NCBI GenBank assembly: GCA_035048485.1
Contig: CM068580.1
Span: 55,156,475 to 55,220,474, forward strand
Length of the DNA stretch: 64,000 bases
Direction of reading: 5' to 3'
Source of the DNA: Pteria penguin
Taxonomy: Eukaryota; Mollusca; Bivalvia; Pterioida; Pteriidae
The notes below the pieces were generated by a model that searched no databases, was not told the origin of the DNA, and saw nothing but the letters and a program-made list of their open reading frames with translations. The position numbers and the translations under genes were made by a program. Below, one piece after another: positions 35,290 to 48,569 of the stretch (within the stretch, counting starts at the first letter, position 1; every line of letters begins with the position of its first letter).

Positions 35290-37180
35290 ATGAAGAGATA
35301 AAGAAACATAAACTTTGATACAATTTGAATTTCTGTTAAGAAATGGCACTAGTTTTCGACAATCCTCTGATTTTTGTTGAACATTCCGATCATAAGCAGA
35401 AAGGGGATTTGTTTTATCACGACAGTCTTTGACCAATAACTGCATCGATTTTAAGTCCTTTCCACCATGATTCCTAAATAACTATGACCAGAGGGTTTCG
35501 AATCTGTGACCTTCGAACGAATCCCGAGTCTAAACGCCAATGCCGCTTGACTCATCATCGATTTTTTAAAACTTTACCGCGTTTCCAAATGAACCTTTAA
35601 CGCTGCGTTGGTGTTTTAAATACACTTATATAGATAAAAGCCCTATTGATATACGTATGTTTGTTTTGATTATGTTAGAACCACACCCACACCTTATACC
35701 TAGCCCATAAACGACGACTCGAGTGAATATAACTTACACTGACGGTAGCGTAAATTGACGATGTTTTTTTATTCTTTATTTTGTTTTGTTTTTTGGGGGT
35801 ATTTTTTTGTTTTTGTTTTTGTTTTTGTTTTGTTTCGTTTTGTTTGTTTGTTTTGTTTTGTTTGTTTTATTTAATCACATGTGGACTAAAATCCCCATAG
35901 TTTGGGTCAAGTTTTGTACCGGGCTGACCTATTTTCACTATATCAACTGCACATTACTGAGCTTACAAACCGACATGGTAGCTAGCAGCTTCTCCTCCGA
36001 CTGAAAAATGTATAAATGATCGTATTAGTATAGAACGATCACATAATTCTAGTCGGATTATAAGTTCAAATACAATGCAAACATTTGACATTTAATACAC
36101 TGAACATTAAGAAGTAAAAGAAAGAGAGAAAAACCTTATACATGGTGTAAAATGTTGATCATACATCTTATTAAATGCTCTTATAAAGAGGTTTTACTTG
36201 ACGCGGAATAATTTGCATATTCTTTAAATGCCATTTTCTATTGATTTGTTTGTTACAGCACGAAGATCAGACCGTTTTCTATTGACTCCCTCTATGGCGT
36301 GAGCATAGCACACTGATAGAAGTGGAAATATGTCAAATATCAACCCTGTTACGGTCATGAATGCGGGGATGAAAAATGTTCCTTTAATTGGAATAGCTGT
36401 ATTCTATATTAAAGTAAATTATGTGCAATGGCAACGGGGTTTCGTATGTGTGTTTATTTAGATACACATCTTATAAGAAGAGATGTTACCAACTGTGTGA
36501 AATATAGACATATCTTAATGTGCATCACAATTTGTTTATAAAGCGGTAGTGGGTCTGCCTTTTGTGCTGGTGAAGTGCAAAAAAAGGAGGGTTGTCCTTG
36601 AGTAGAATTTTACAGGCATCATCAACAACGATGCGAAGGGGAAGGGCAACGGTGGTAGTTCTGACAAAGTAAGGTCCTTTATCTATATTTTGAAAAAAAA
36701 ATGAGAGTAAAGAATTTATCCAGCACCACTGTTATCTGTATTACCATAAGCAACGTCATTTTCCCCCACAGCAGGTTGTCTTATTCATCCAAGACGGACC
36801 AGCGAAAAAAGAGGGGGGTGTTGACATGGACTCCCAAATTTAAGAAAAACAGTATTTACACTTTTTACTATTTATATTCATATGTGTGTGTCTTGATTCT
36901 TTCTACTTTTTATCACGTGTGATTCAGTTATGAACAGTGAGTTGGTCCTTAATGTCGTTTATTTCAGTAAAATATAAAATCCGAAAAAGAGAAAAAAGAC
37001 AGAATTTGCATAAATAATTTATTGTTCATTTATATGTTATAAACTTGACGTATATACTCACAAAACAAATGGTTTGTTTAATTTCAATAGACCCACCAGT
37101 TCCATTATTTAAATAACAATACTGCAATTGACATGATCTTCGATACATGTAGATATATATCTCAGTTAGAAATAAACATA
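35290..37180. other. Upstream flank of the exchanger coding region; tRNA-like fragment and T/G tract
   Basis: No coding exon seen. A tRNA-like SINE fragment (35497-35568, minus; 'agattcgaaaccc' B box) and a T/G-rich tract at 35763-35870 are present. A candidate 5' UTR exon end with donor GTATGT is at 37182 on the minus strand. Confidence 0.4.
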
Positions 37181-37199
37181 CCTATGCTGAAAACGGCTC

Positions 37200-40100
37200 C
37201 AATGTGTCCTTATTAAAAAAACACACACACAATACACCAAAATATCCTCACGATATCAAAGAAACGACTATCTTTATTCCATTGAACGTCTTTATACAAA
37301 CAAACCCTATAAGTATGCGTTCATTCATTCTATATAACTTACCACACCGTCTATGAATATATATATGTTTAAGTACTTATATGAAAATTTATTAGTTCAC
37401 TACCATCTTTGATCTAATTTACAATAATTTTCAAACTTCTGACCCTACCTTTTCTGTTATCAATATCTGTTCAGGATGCATCCATTATCTCCAAGCTACA
37501 TAAGTTCTTATTCCCCCGTTATTCCCGTGTATTCCCCGTTGCTAAAACAGTCGACATTAAACGTCATACGGTTTGTTTATTGAACAATAACAATACACAA
37601 CCAATGCGTCCAAGAAGGATAACTCTTATCTGATAAGTTGACTACAAGTGATATTGAAATCTCATTGTAAAGTTGAAAACATTTAATACTTTAAACTGTA
37701 ATTAAAAGGTGTTGTAAAATATGGTTTTTAGTTTAGGGGGGGGGGGAGAGTGTTATTGAGGAGGGAGGGAGGGAGGGACTGTCTTTTGAAAACAAAATTT
37801 TTGTTTAAATAACACTACACTAGGGTTTGTTTTACATATATGATAACTGCCAGAGTTAAGTGACGAGTGAAATTGGGATACCCGAGGTAATTTTCGACCT
37901 TCGGTAGATACGGTTACGTTCCCTCTCACCCATACCAAGGTTTGAACCCCGACTTGAAAAGATGTAAGGTGACATTCAATTCCAGCTTAGATTCGGATCA
38001 GCACGCCCTTTTCCGTCGTGCTAGAGAAAAGAGCGATATGATACGATTGTTTCATCGCAGTACCTCGGCCTATTCCATACGAGGATCGAGCCCGGAACCC
38101 TCCTTGACAGACCTAGTATAAACGTTGGTCCTTAAAGTAGGGAATTTAGAGTTAATTCCTAAATTACGGCACTATACTTTTGAAACATTGGATGTCCTTA
38201 GGTAATAATATGAATTAAAATTGTTCAAGGCGAAGTAATACACCGATCAACCAATAAATCAACTGAAACCCTTATTCTACCCCTCCTCCCCACCTGGATT
38301 TGGAAAATGAATTTAGATGTACTTTTTTGATGCAAAATACGTGAATCTACACCCAAGACATGGTTCATCCTTTGGAAAATATGTCGAAAGTTGAAACCTC
38401 CTAACAAATTAATTTGCTCGCCCTCTCTTTTCCAGTAAATGTGTAGGACAGTTGATTACAGAAGCTTATTAGGGACAAGAATTTTTTTATCTCACCAAGG
38501 CGAGATACTATCTTGCCACAGCGAGTTACTATCTCGCCACGACGAGTTGAGTAATTAAATGAACATCTAACACGTGGTCATTTACGGCAGATCACAGTGT
38601 GTTGTAAATAAACTTGAGCTATTTAGTCATTGATACAATTTTTTAAAATACTGATTCTATTCATATATTAAGAAAGGCTAGTATTTCGTTAGGGTTTTGT
38701 TCAGATCTGTCAAGGGGAGGATCCAGGATTGGACGACATAGGCCCCTCTGAGGGTATCCTTCTTTGGCAGATTTCTTCAGTATAACTGTATAGATCGAAC
38801 CACTGCATCAGAGTGGTCTAGAGGGAAATGATTTATATTCATGAAATGAAAGGCTATTCGAAAGGGGAAGGCTTTTTTTGACTTAATTATTTTCACACAG
38901 TTCTGTGTCAGTTTTTTTTTTTTTTTTTTTTTATTTAATCAGTATAGAGAAACTACAAGTAGTAAATATATTTTGCTATCTTTTATGAGAATATACCCCT
39001 TACAATGGTTATTGGAAAGTTCCGTGTCAAAATTTAGTTTTCTTGATTTGGGGGATGAGATTGCTTTCTTTTGTTTTATTTTGTTTTGTTCGTTTGTTTG
39101 TTTAGTTTTTCTAATTTTTGTTTATTTATTTATTACTATTCTATTTTTGATTTAGATCAGATTGAATACTGGCAAGCTGAATGGTAGCGTTAACATTCAA
39201 AGCCTTTTTAAAAAAAATTCTTATTCATTTTGCACCAGCACAGTGTTTTTTGGGGTTTTTTTTGGGGGGGGGGGTATTCGTTTGCATGTAAATCATGAAA
39301 ATCTATAAAATGTAAGGGTAATTTGAAAAATTTCTTTCCTAATTTAATTTTCTTAAGGTTTATAATGGTTTTCTTTTGTTTAGAACGACCTGTAGTGGCA
39401 CTGTTTCATTCTATTGTCCTTTTCATGCGCTTCTTTTGCTTCAACAGTGTTCACTTCATACTATATACCACTTACAAGAGAAGAATTTATATAGGTGAAT
39501 GAATTTATTCTCATAAGTATGCATATACAAAGTATACACAAGAATACAATATAATAGATATAATTTGAATACATGTGAAGGTGCAGAGTGTATAGTCACA
39601 GTTAATTGGAGAATTCACCCTCTTATTAATAGTACCAATAAATTTGGCAATATTGCAGGGAAGTTTTCTATTATTTGCATTAAATAAAGTGTCAAATTTA
39701 TAAACATTAGGTCTCACGACGTAGCATCCTGGTAGGAAACTTTTTTTTCGTAATTATCTTAATCATTATCTGAACATTTAAAACATTATTTAAAATAATA
39801 ATGGAACCCATCTCACATTGGCAGAGGTTACAAATTTTATTTTCTCTTGAAATGTTATACCATATACTAACCGTAATAGGCAGTTTGTGATTATTTGTCC
39901 TATATTTATAAAAGTGTATATGGTCGCGTAATTAGATATTTCTTTAAAACCAAGGGGTTTTTTGTTTGTTTGTTTGTTTGTTTGGGGGGGGGGGGTGTTT
40001 TGTTGGGGGTTTTTTGTTTTGTTTGGGGTGTTTGTTTTGTTTCTGGTCAGTTGTTTGTTTCATAATGACCGTATTTATGCAAATAAATACAATTTCAAAC

Positions 40101-40560
40101 AAAGTACTTTAGCATCATGACTTTTGTACAATTTGTCCAAAAAATCGCAACTCCTGCAAAATTTTATGTTGACGCAAGGGAAGCTACTCCAACTCTCTTA
40201 TACTTCAAGCATATTATTCACTAAGAAACTTAAGTCTAAGTGTTAGACTTACGCTTATACTTCAGATATATTTAGTCAACAACGACTGAACACATAAAAA
40301 GCCTGGAGAAAAATCTATTTATTTTTGAACGTACATAGGAATAACTTGTATAACTCTTCTCCTTTTTTTCTCTTTGTGCTCGTGTGTGTTTTCTTGTGAG
40401 TGTGTGTAGGTGTATGATGTGTGTAGGTGTGTGTGTATGAATGGGTGTGTGTTTGTGTGTGTCAGTGTGTTCAGTTTTATATGTATGTGTGTAAGTGTTC
40501 ACTTTTTCAAGCTCAGGTATGCCACTGAACTGAAAATATTCTCCCAGCAACCACAAACTG
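37200..40560. other. No gene seen; low-complexity tracts
   Basis: Stops in all frames. It includes G-runs and a GGGA tract at 37735-37776, a short tandem 'aaggcgagatactatcttg' motif at 38490-38545, a T tract at 38912-38932, and T/G-rich tracts at 39240-39275 and 39955-40050. Confidence 0.45.
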
Positions 40561-40565
40561 TCCCA

Positions 40566-40568
<3 letters not shown>

Positions 40569-40607
<39 letters not shown>
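40569..40607. repeat. (TA)n microsatellite
   Basis: About 19 TA units directly abutting the tRNA-like repeat. Confidence 0.95.
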
Positions 40608-40610
<3 letters not shown>

Positions 40611-40755
40611 AAAGACACTACAGCTAACAAGGCACCCTATATTTCACTTATATTCGTTCCCCGTCTGGGACTCGAACCCACGACCTATGGTACCGAATCA
40701 TCTAGCCGTCATGCATCCGACCCTCTAACCGACTGAGCTACCCGAGCTCCACTGA
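40608..40755 (-). mobile_element. tRNA-derived SINE, copy 1
   Basis: On the minus strand the head reads 'ctcgggtagctcagtcggtt' (A box), then 'gtgggttcgagtccca' (B box) before an unrelated body. Plus-strand body: 'cactacagctaacaaggcac'. The spacing between the boxes is longer than in a normal tRNA. Confidence 0.7.
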
Positions 40756-40986
40756 AAATAGAGCTTTAATAGCCAATCATTAGCTAATCGCATGCATGGC
40801 AACACGGCCGCGGAAAGTGAAGGGATTTACCAGACGTAAACGCAGGCGGATCCTCACAATCACTGAAACAGAAATAAACATATAAAGCACAAATAGTATT
40901 AGTGAAACACCTGGGAGTACTATGGACTTTGGATCTCCGAAGAAATACCTGTAGAAAATAAAGACAAATTAGACAAACATCTAAAG

Positions 40987-41110
40987 CACAAAGACACTAC
41001 AGCTAACAAGGCACCCTATATTTCACTTATATTCGTTCCCCGTCTGGGACTCGAACCCACGACCTATGGTACCGAATCACCTAGCCGTCATGCATCCGAC
41101 CCTCTATCCG
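40987..41110 (-). mobile_element. tRNA-derived SINE, copy 2, truncated head
   Basis: Repeats about 120 bp of copy 1 almost without change from 'cacaaagacactacagct' to 'catccgaccctctatccga', then departs before the A box. Confidence 0.75.
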
Positions 41111-41734
41111 AAAATGATTGTGGAAGTGAAGTAAAATGAAGTGAATGTACGACAAGCGTCCGAGTGACACTGACTATGTCCTGAATGCTCATTGACCGCA
41201 TTACTTATTTTTACCCGAGGGGTTGTATATCTCTGTTTATGTATATTTTATGACATATGACACGATAAAGCTCAATTTTAGAGCATAAAATAAAATAATT
41301 AATTACCGCAAATCATTTAAATCACGCTTGATATCATTCTAATTATATCGGTCACTTTCGATCTGGTGTCCTGTTCACCAAATCCGTGCCCGAAAAATCG
41401 TGTTTATTAGGATATATCTAACGTTATCACAAAAGTAGGAAAATCCTCCAAATATACTATGTATAAAAGTAATTTTGTAACTTAAAAGTTAATAAAAACA
41501 TGATAAAGTATTCTTTGTTCGCTCTTTATTCTCAGACATAGTTTAATATACTAAACGCGTGTTTTATTACTCAATTTGTTAAATATTGCGTTCGATTCGC
41601 CTTGATGGACACACCACGCTTCTCTGGAGTTTCGAGTCTAGGTGAATCGATATAATTTCTTGCATTCATTGATAGTATTCAATGTAATGAAATCGAAAAC
41701 CATTGGGGTTTTTTTAATAAAATGTTGATTAAGA

Positions 41735-42900
41735 GATGCCTCGAATGATTGAAAATGATCATTTGCGTGCTATTGGGATGCTGGAAGCTGGAATGTCACA
41801 AAGCAATGTGGCAAGGCAGTTTGAAGTTCATATCAACACTATAAATGCTTTATGAAGAAGATGGCAGATTCGGCACTGCCCATGTTCAGGACCCCCGCGT
41901 GTGACGTCACATGGGCAAGGTAGGTATATATGGAAGTCGTATTTATTTGGGTAATCGATTCCAATCAGCTTCTTTAGACAACATCGCTGGGCATCGGCGG
42001 ATAATTCCTCGTACCGTAAGGAACAGAATGCCAGAGGCCAACACTTGTCCTCAACGTCCTGTTATCCGTCCTGTTCTGATCCGGCGTCACTATGTTGCGA
42101 GGTTAGCGTGGTGTAGGAGGCACCGTCGTTTCAATAACATAGATTGCGCGGAATTCTGTTTACGGTCAGGTCGAGATTTCATCTCGATATCGACGGTCGT
42201 GTTCTGGCTTACGGTCGCACATTACATTAACGTCTGCGTTATCCATCCCCGCAAATTCGGCGGTGGAAGTGTTATGATCTGGGTGGAATTACAACACATG
42301 GAAGGACCACTTGGGTGATAGTGGAAGGTAGTTTAACCGGCGTAGGTTACCATAACGAAATTGTACATCAGGGGTCATTTGTTCGAAACTTTAACCATTA
42401 AGTTGGTTAAGCTAACCAGTGGTTAAATTTCATTGAATTGGAAAGACTTCAGGTCATGGTCTGTGTACTGGTTTGTAGCATAATTCTATGAATTAAATTA
42501 ACTGTCTTTCAAACTTTAACCACTGGTTAGCTTTATCAGTGGTTAGAGTTTCAAACAATTGATCTCAGCACGCAATTCAATTAATTCACAACAACCAGCA
42601 TAACGTCATTCTGCAGCAGCACTACGCACGACCGCATACCGCACGCGTTGTTAGTGACTATCTACATCAGTAAAACGTGAATGTGCTACCCTGGCCTGCG
42701 ATGTCACCGGATTCATCACCTATAGAACATGTTTGGGATGAAATGGAATTTCTACGTCAAGAGCCAACAACCCCTCCCACCTTGTCCAAGTTGGACGCTT
42801 TATAGCGCGTATGGAGGAACATCCCCCAGGCATTTCTGCATAACCTGATTCGTTCCCTACTCCATTGAGACTATTACACACGGAAAGTTGATCGCAGTCT
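41735..42900 (+). pseudogene. Tc1-like transposase pseudogene split by a MITE
   Basis: It starts MPRMIENDHLRAIGMLEAGM followed by SQSNVARQFEVHINTINAL, a Tc1-type helix-turn-helix. After stops come RHYVARLAWCRRHRRF and GGGSVMIW. The C-terminal part, RPHTARVVSDYL and MSPDSSPIEHVWDEM, contains the second and third catalytic acidic positions of the DDE core. In-frame stops, frameshifts and a 200-bp insertion at 42371-42571 show that it is inactive. Confidence 0.85.
42366..42573. mobile_element. MITE-like insertion in the Tc1 pseudogene
   Basis: Imperfect terminal inverted repeats of about 55 bp: left 'gttcgaaactttaaccatta' and 'aagctaaccagtggttaaa', right their near-complements ending 'gagtttcaaacaattgatct'. 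The Tc1 reading (HNEIVHQ, then QHNVILQQHYARPHTA) resumes after it. Confidence 0.8.
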
Positions 42901-42904
42901 GAGT

Positions 42905-45900
42905 TTGTAAGGTATAGCTATTTTTGTGAAACCATTTTCGTTCTTGTATTCTGAAAATCCTGAAAATTAATGTGATCATTTTGTTCCCTATCTAGCATAT
43001 GTTTTCTCACATTCCATATATACTGGTGACTTGAAAGGTGAAATATATATAAAGATACATCTCTCCTCCCAGTTGTGTCTGTCACTAAAACGTTTAGAAG
43101 TTAAACTGCTCTGGCTATAATTCGGAGGTGTCGCCTTCTGCCTTAAACGACAAGAGTGTGCATAGTATCAATTTTTTCGTCTGTGGGACGCCCAGACCGT
43201 TCATCATCTTCCTTATTCTCCCTTTCCCCCTCTTAATTCAGCGGCTCATCTTTTGCAAGAAGTATAAGAATGCGACTCCTTCTCAAGTATTCTCATAAAG
43301 TTCTCATTAAATTCCTTGGGAGTCATCCCCTTCTTACGGATACTTAGTCATTGCTCTAACTACAGTTTTCTCCATTTTGGTGGTTTGACTAACCCTTACA
43401 AATTTAACAGCGGATTCCTAGTAAGATCAAAAACTTTGAGATACTACTCTCTCCTCTAAACATTCAGTATCACTTTTATCAAGTGGAAACAATAATAACA
43501 AAATCTCTACGTGAAATATGTGAAATCCATATCTGCTGCTTAAATCAGCCCAGCGCAAAGTCCACAGTTTCCACTTGATAAATGCCAAGTGGCCTAAAAC
43601 TACGAACATTGAATGTGTTTGTTACTTATTTAATTATACAGGCAATTGAGATATAATCGAATTCGGTTCTCAATGTTTATAAAATATGATCGTAATAATT
43701 AGTTTTATTTATATAAAATTCGAAGGAGTAGACTAGCTGTTCTCTAAGGAGAAGATCAGTTAAAACACTGCAAATTCGGTTGGTACTGGTTTCAGCAAAA
43801 GCAACTGTGAATCCAAAATGAGATGTGATAAGATGTTTGAAAGAAGTGACAAATATTCCGTAGAAACCTGAAACCTGTTCGGTGGTAAAGTCATACCAGT
43901 GATTTGTGACATCAATAAAATGACGTCACTTGCACATGGTCGTGTCCCAGAATATCATGTAACAATCTGGAAAAGAGGACTTCATACTCCCCACTATATT
44001 CTCGTATTGACAATTTCAAGCGTTCGATTTCGTATCCCTGTGTAAATTGTTAATTTGTTATAAACTAATTTAAACAATATATCCGTTCGGAAACCGAGTG
44101 ACTAATATTAGGATCCATTCCTCCTCTTATCAGTCCCAGGTCCTAAATTGTTTTTCTCCGCATGCCTTGGTTAATGTCGCAGCAGGTCCTTTTCATTATG
44201 GCACGTAAAATTTTACATAATATTTAAAGAATTTTTTTTGTAATTGACACTGACTGCACCTACAGTAGGATGAACTTCTAGTTAAATATGTGACACACCA
44301 TTCAAAATCTTGAAAAATATGCAGGTCGAGTTTCAGGAAGATTGAATGCATATAGAAAGAGCTGCCTCCGTACTTGGATGATGCACTCAAAAAATGTAAT
44401 TACATACTGAAAGTTATTTACAAACTAGTTTCTGAAATTTGAACTACGTGTACTTAAAATGGATTTCTCCAGGATCATTTTGTCATACGTTTGTAGTACA
44501 GTCCTCTATGTCTTCGCTCAAAGTACCTGGTAGCAAGAATGATTTCCGACACAACAGCTGTTCAGGACAATAAATAGGTAAAATAGATAGATGTTCCACG
44601 AACTGCATCAAACCATTGGATGACTCTGATGGCTAGGAAACCCTAAAAGCTCCGTTTATTACAGAGCATAAAAAGTTTGGGCTGTATACATTCTTAACAC
44701 GAAGTCTGCAAATAGGTTGGTGAAACTTTGCAAATTTATAACATTTTCTGTATTTAAAGTTCTATTTTCTGAGTGACCTTGACCTTTTTAAATAATGGTA
44801 TTGAGTGACAGTTTGTCCTAAAGCTCATATCTATATTGACAACTTTGTTAAGTATGATCAAATTCTGGTAAACGGTTAATGAGATATGATGAAATCAGAC
44901 GGACGGACAGACACATACACGCACAGACACGACAGCAACTATACGTTTTCTAGACATTTTTCCGGAAACAGAAATAACACTTTCTTTACTTGTTTGTCTA
45001 CTTATATACACAAGGAATTAATAGAATGCTGAACCCTCCTTGATTGGAATGAATTTTTACGACAAAAAGTTACCGTATTTCTATAGTTTATTCATTTTTG
45101 AACTCTTTCTCTGACGTTAAGTTAGAAAAAAAAAATAAATCTCTTTGTGTTTTTATTGGCATTTTTGTATCCTCAATACTTTTCGCTACAAATGTTGTTT
45201 AGAAATGTAGTGGACAAGCTTTACTACTATCTGATAGCATAAAACTGCTAGTATATGATTAATATCATCATGGGAGTGATGGGATGGGGAAATCATAGCC
45301 ATTTACATTGCCCCTATAACAGTAATTATCGACACCCATGGTGTGTCAAACATGAGGTATGTTATACAACCATTCTCATATCAGTTTGCTTGATCTAAGT
45401 GCTTTCATTACTTTAACACGAAAAAGATTTACAAAAGTAAGGCGATTATTCTAGATTTACTGAACCGTATCAAACTTTCATTCACCACAACCTTACACAT
45501 GATGAGAAAATGATATTGGTGGATTTAAAGGAGAAGACAATTTTTTTCTGATTTTATCCTACTCTTTTTTCTTCTTCTGTTGTTGTAGCTGTGTGTGTGT
45601 TTTGTTCTTTTAATTATACATTCATATTTTTTTTCTGTCACAAGTGTTTCACAACTTGCTTTTCCCAAAGACTTTAATCCACCCTTAAAATAAACAGCCA
45701 CTTCTTTCTCCGAAAGATTATTAGATACGGCATCTTTACAGAGAACTTTGTAAACGTGACTTGGGTATCATTTCATCTTTTTTAAAACGCGCAAAATAAT
45801 TTCACACATTTTCCAGTAAAACGAAGTAAGATTCACACAACGATGTTAGAAACATATATAGTGCGTTGAGATAGATTACTCAGATAGGATACATTAGTTC

Positions 45901-46298
45901 ATCAAATATAAATAAGCGGTTTTATATAAATATGATTTACAATGTTGAATTTAGAAACTGTTATTAAAATACAATAAAATATGATGTTAAAATATCTGTT
46001 CTCAACTTTCACTCCCGAACTGGCATTGATAAATAAAATAAAAAAATTCATAAGCGGGAATCAAAATTTATTGAACTTAAGCGAGGTCATTGTCCTGAAA
46101 CCACGGTCCGGAATAGAGCATAGAGAATCCGGACCGTAGATTTACGACGAGATGAGGCATAAAGAAGAGCGTTCATTAATGTGTCAGACCATAGAATTTT
46201 GACTAAATTGCATTGCAAAAGTGAAAAAAAAGATAGAATATACAATGGTATTATTATAATCAGCATTTTGCTTTTAGGTTTTCTACTGAGAACTCGAC
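42905..46298. other. No gene seen; one dispersed repeat at 44730-44960
   Basis: AT-rich with stops in all frames. The part at about 44730-44960 ('ctgagtgaccttgaccttt', 'gacggacggacagacac') has the layout of a dispersed repeat. A perfect short inverted repeat around 'ggtccggaat' lies near 46103-46136. Confidence 0.45.
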
Positions 46299-46299
46299 C

Positions 46300-47892
46300 C
46301 CTTTTTAGCTCACCTGAGCCGAAGCTCAAGTGAGCTATTGTCAAAGTTAGTCCGGCGTCCGTCGTCCGTCCGTCCGTTCGTCGTCTGTCGCTAACTTTTC
46401 ACATTTTCGACTTCTTCAGAACCGCTGAGCAGAATTTGATGCAACTTGGTATGCATGAAGTACTCAAGGTCCCCTAAAAGTGTTGTTGTTTTTCGTCCAG
46501 ATCCGTCAACAGGCGGCGCCACCACACGTAAAAGTAGGTCACAGAGGGTACCCTCCTTTAACAAACTTCTTCATTAAACTGGGGACATACAGAGACAAAC
46601 CAAATGCATAGGAATGATCTAAAGGAATGTGTAAAGAAGTGGTTATTTTTGGTTCTGTTCCGAAATTTCTACATTTTTTTGGACTTGGTTATTTCAATGC
46701 AGAAAAGCGTTATGTTTTTCAGTTTATTGATAATGATGATTTCTTATGGACTATTTTGATCATAATTATGGTAAAGAATGTTATTGTGAAAGAATTTTGT
46801 CAATATCTCAATTCTTGGATTTTTTATGAATTTTATAAGACTTCCAAAAAAAGGGGGGGGGGAGGGGGTTTGGGGTTGGCCATTTTTCATATTTTCAACT
46901 TTTTCTGCAAAACTGTTAAAAGGGTTTTAATAAATCCTGGTAGAAATAATCACTTATGATCCGCTTAAAATTTTGTTGTTTTCGTCCAAACCTCCTTACA
47001 GGTGGCGCCACCACAGTCAAAAGTAGGTCACAAAAGAGTACCCTCCTTTGACAATCTTCTTATTCATACTGGCTATATACAGAGACAAACAGAATGCATA
47101 GTAATGATCTATAGGGATGAGCGAAGAAGTCTTGTCATTTTGGTTCCCTTCCAAAATCAAATTTTAGAATTTTTTTCGACATTTTTTTGGACTTGGTGAT
47201 TTCAATTTTTGGATTTTCTATGAATTTTTAAGACTTCTAAATGAGGGTGTATAGAGACAATGCTTCACATTTTTAACTTCTGCTGTAATACCACATGAAA
47301 GATTTTAATGAAACGTGGTATACATGAAGTACTATAGGTCCTCTATCAATTTTTACATTTCATCCAAATTGGTCAACAGATAATGCCACCATGTCTAAAA
47401 AAATAGGTCTCACAATAGTACATATACCATTTGGTAATTGAAATATGGAGAGTAGCGGTTCAAATCCCGCAATGGTCCATTTTTTTTTTCATTTCTTTAC
47501 ACATCTTAATAAGTTTTTAGATATTTCTCAACACTCAACATATGAAATTAGGCCATTTTTAGTTGAATCTGGACAATATTTGAAAAAATTGTTCTTCATG
47601 ACCCAGACTTAAAATCAGTCAACAAACGGCCCCACCTAAAGAAAATGACAAACTTTTTGCCCTGAATCACATCTTACAGAGACAAAGCAAATGCTTAATA
47701 TCAAAATCACCTGAATAGATATGCAAAAAAGTGTTGTTTTTTATTCTGGTCTGAAATAAAATTTGACATATTTTCAACATTTGTGTTGACTTAGTCACAG
47801 TAATGCAAAAATAAATAACTTCTTCCTCCCTACATGACTGATCATCTAGGTACTCAGGTGAGCGATATAAGCCCACTTGGTCCTCTTGTTTA
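46300..47892 (+). mobile_element. Dispersed element with 11-bp inverted ends and internal repeats
   Basis: Begins with 'gctcacctgag' (46308-46318) and ends with its exact inverse 'ctcaggtgagc' (47853-47863), followed by a gcccacttggtcctcttgttt tail. A ccgtccgtccgttcgtcgtc tract follows the left end. Internal units begin near 46399, 46885 and 47262, each with 'cattttcgacttct'-type sequence and 'gtaggtcacaaaagagtacc'. The first unit is homologous to the satellite monomer at 1-2460. No transposase is visible. Confidence 0.75.
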
Positions 47893-48569
47893 TCAGATTT
47901 CTACATAGGAATGCACTTGAAATCAAAACATTAAGCGCAGCAGTCATTAGCGCTTGGTTTCATGCGTCCTTAGAGACTTGATTTGGATCAAATATCACAT
48001 AATCACGATAGTATTTTCTAGAAACTGTGCATGTATAAGGAAAATAATTTGAATACCATTTCAACAACATACTGTCTCTTCCTTATTCCGTATCATGTTC
48101 GGCATCGTATCACACTACTTCCTTATTTGTAAAGGAAAACAATAATGTTATAATGTTATAACAATATGAAAAGATCTGATACAGCTGTTTAACATAAACC
48201 TCCACAGATATACACAGGAAACAGATGAATATGTTAATACAGCGGCATGACCATTGATTATACAGCAGTAACAGTACTTACTTATAGCAGCAAGATGAAG
48301 AGACGATGATGTGCACATTCAGATTACAGGACAATTATTCAACTGACCACAAACTTGTGCAGTCTTGGCGACAAACAATTTTTAATCTATTAATAGTCCT
48401 CTTTTTATAAAATATAAAGCGACATCAAGGGAGATCATTACAATATCAATTACACAATTATTTCGACATTGTCTTCCAAAACTTCTTACAAATCAATCAA
48501 GCTGTTTTGGACATGCAGCTTCATCAATGCAACTGGTATTTCAATCATGATCAAGCATTAGATATGCTC

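Noticed and set aside
40672..40745. Functional tRNA on the minus strand
   Set aside because: Good A and B boxes but too many bases between them, and a near-identical truncated copy 380 bp away marks it as a SINE head.
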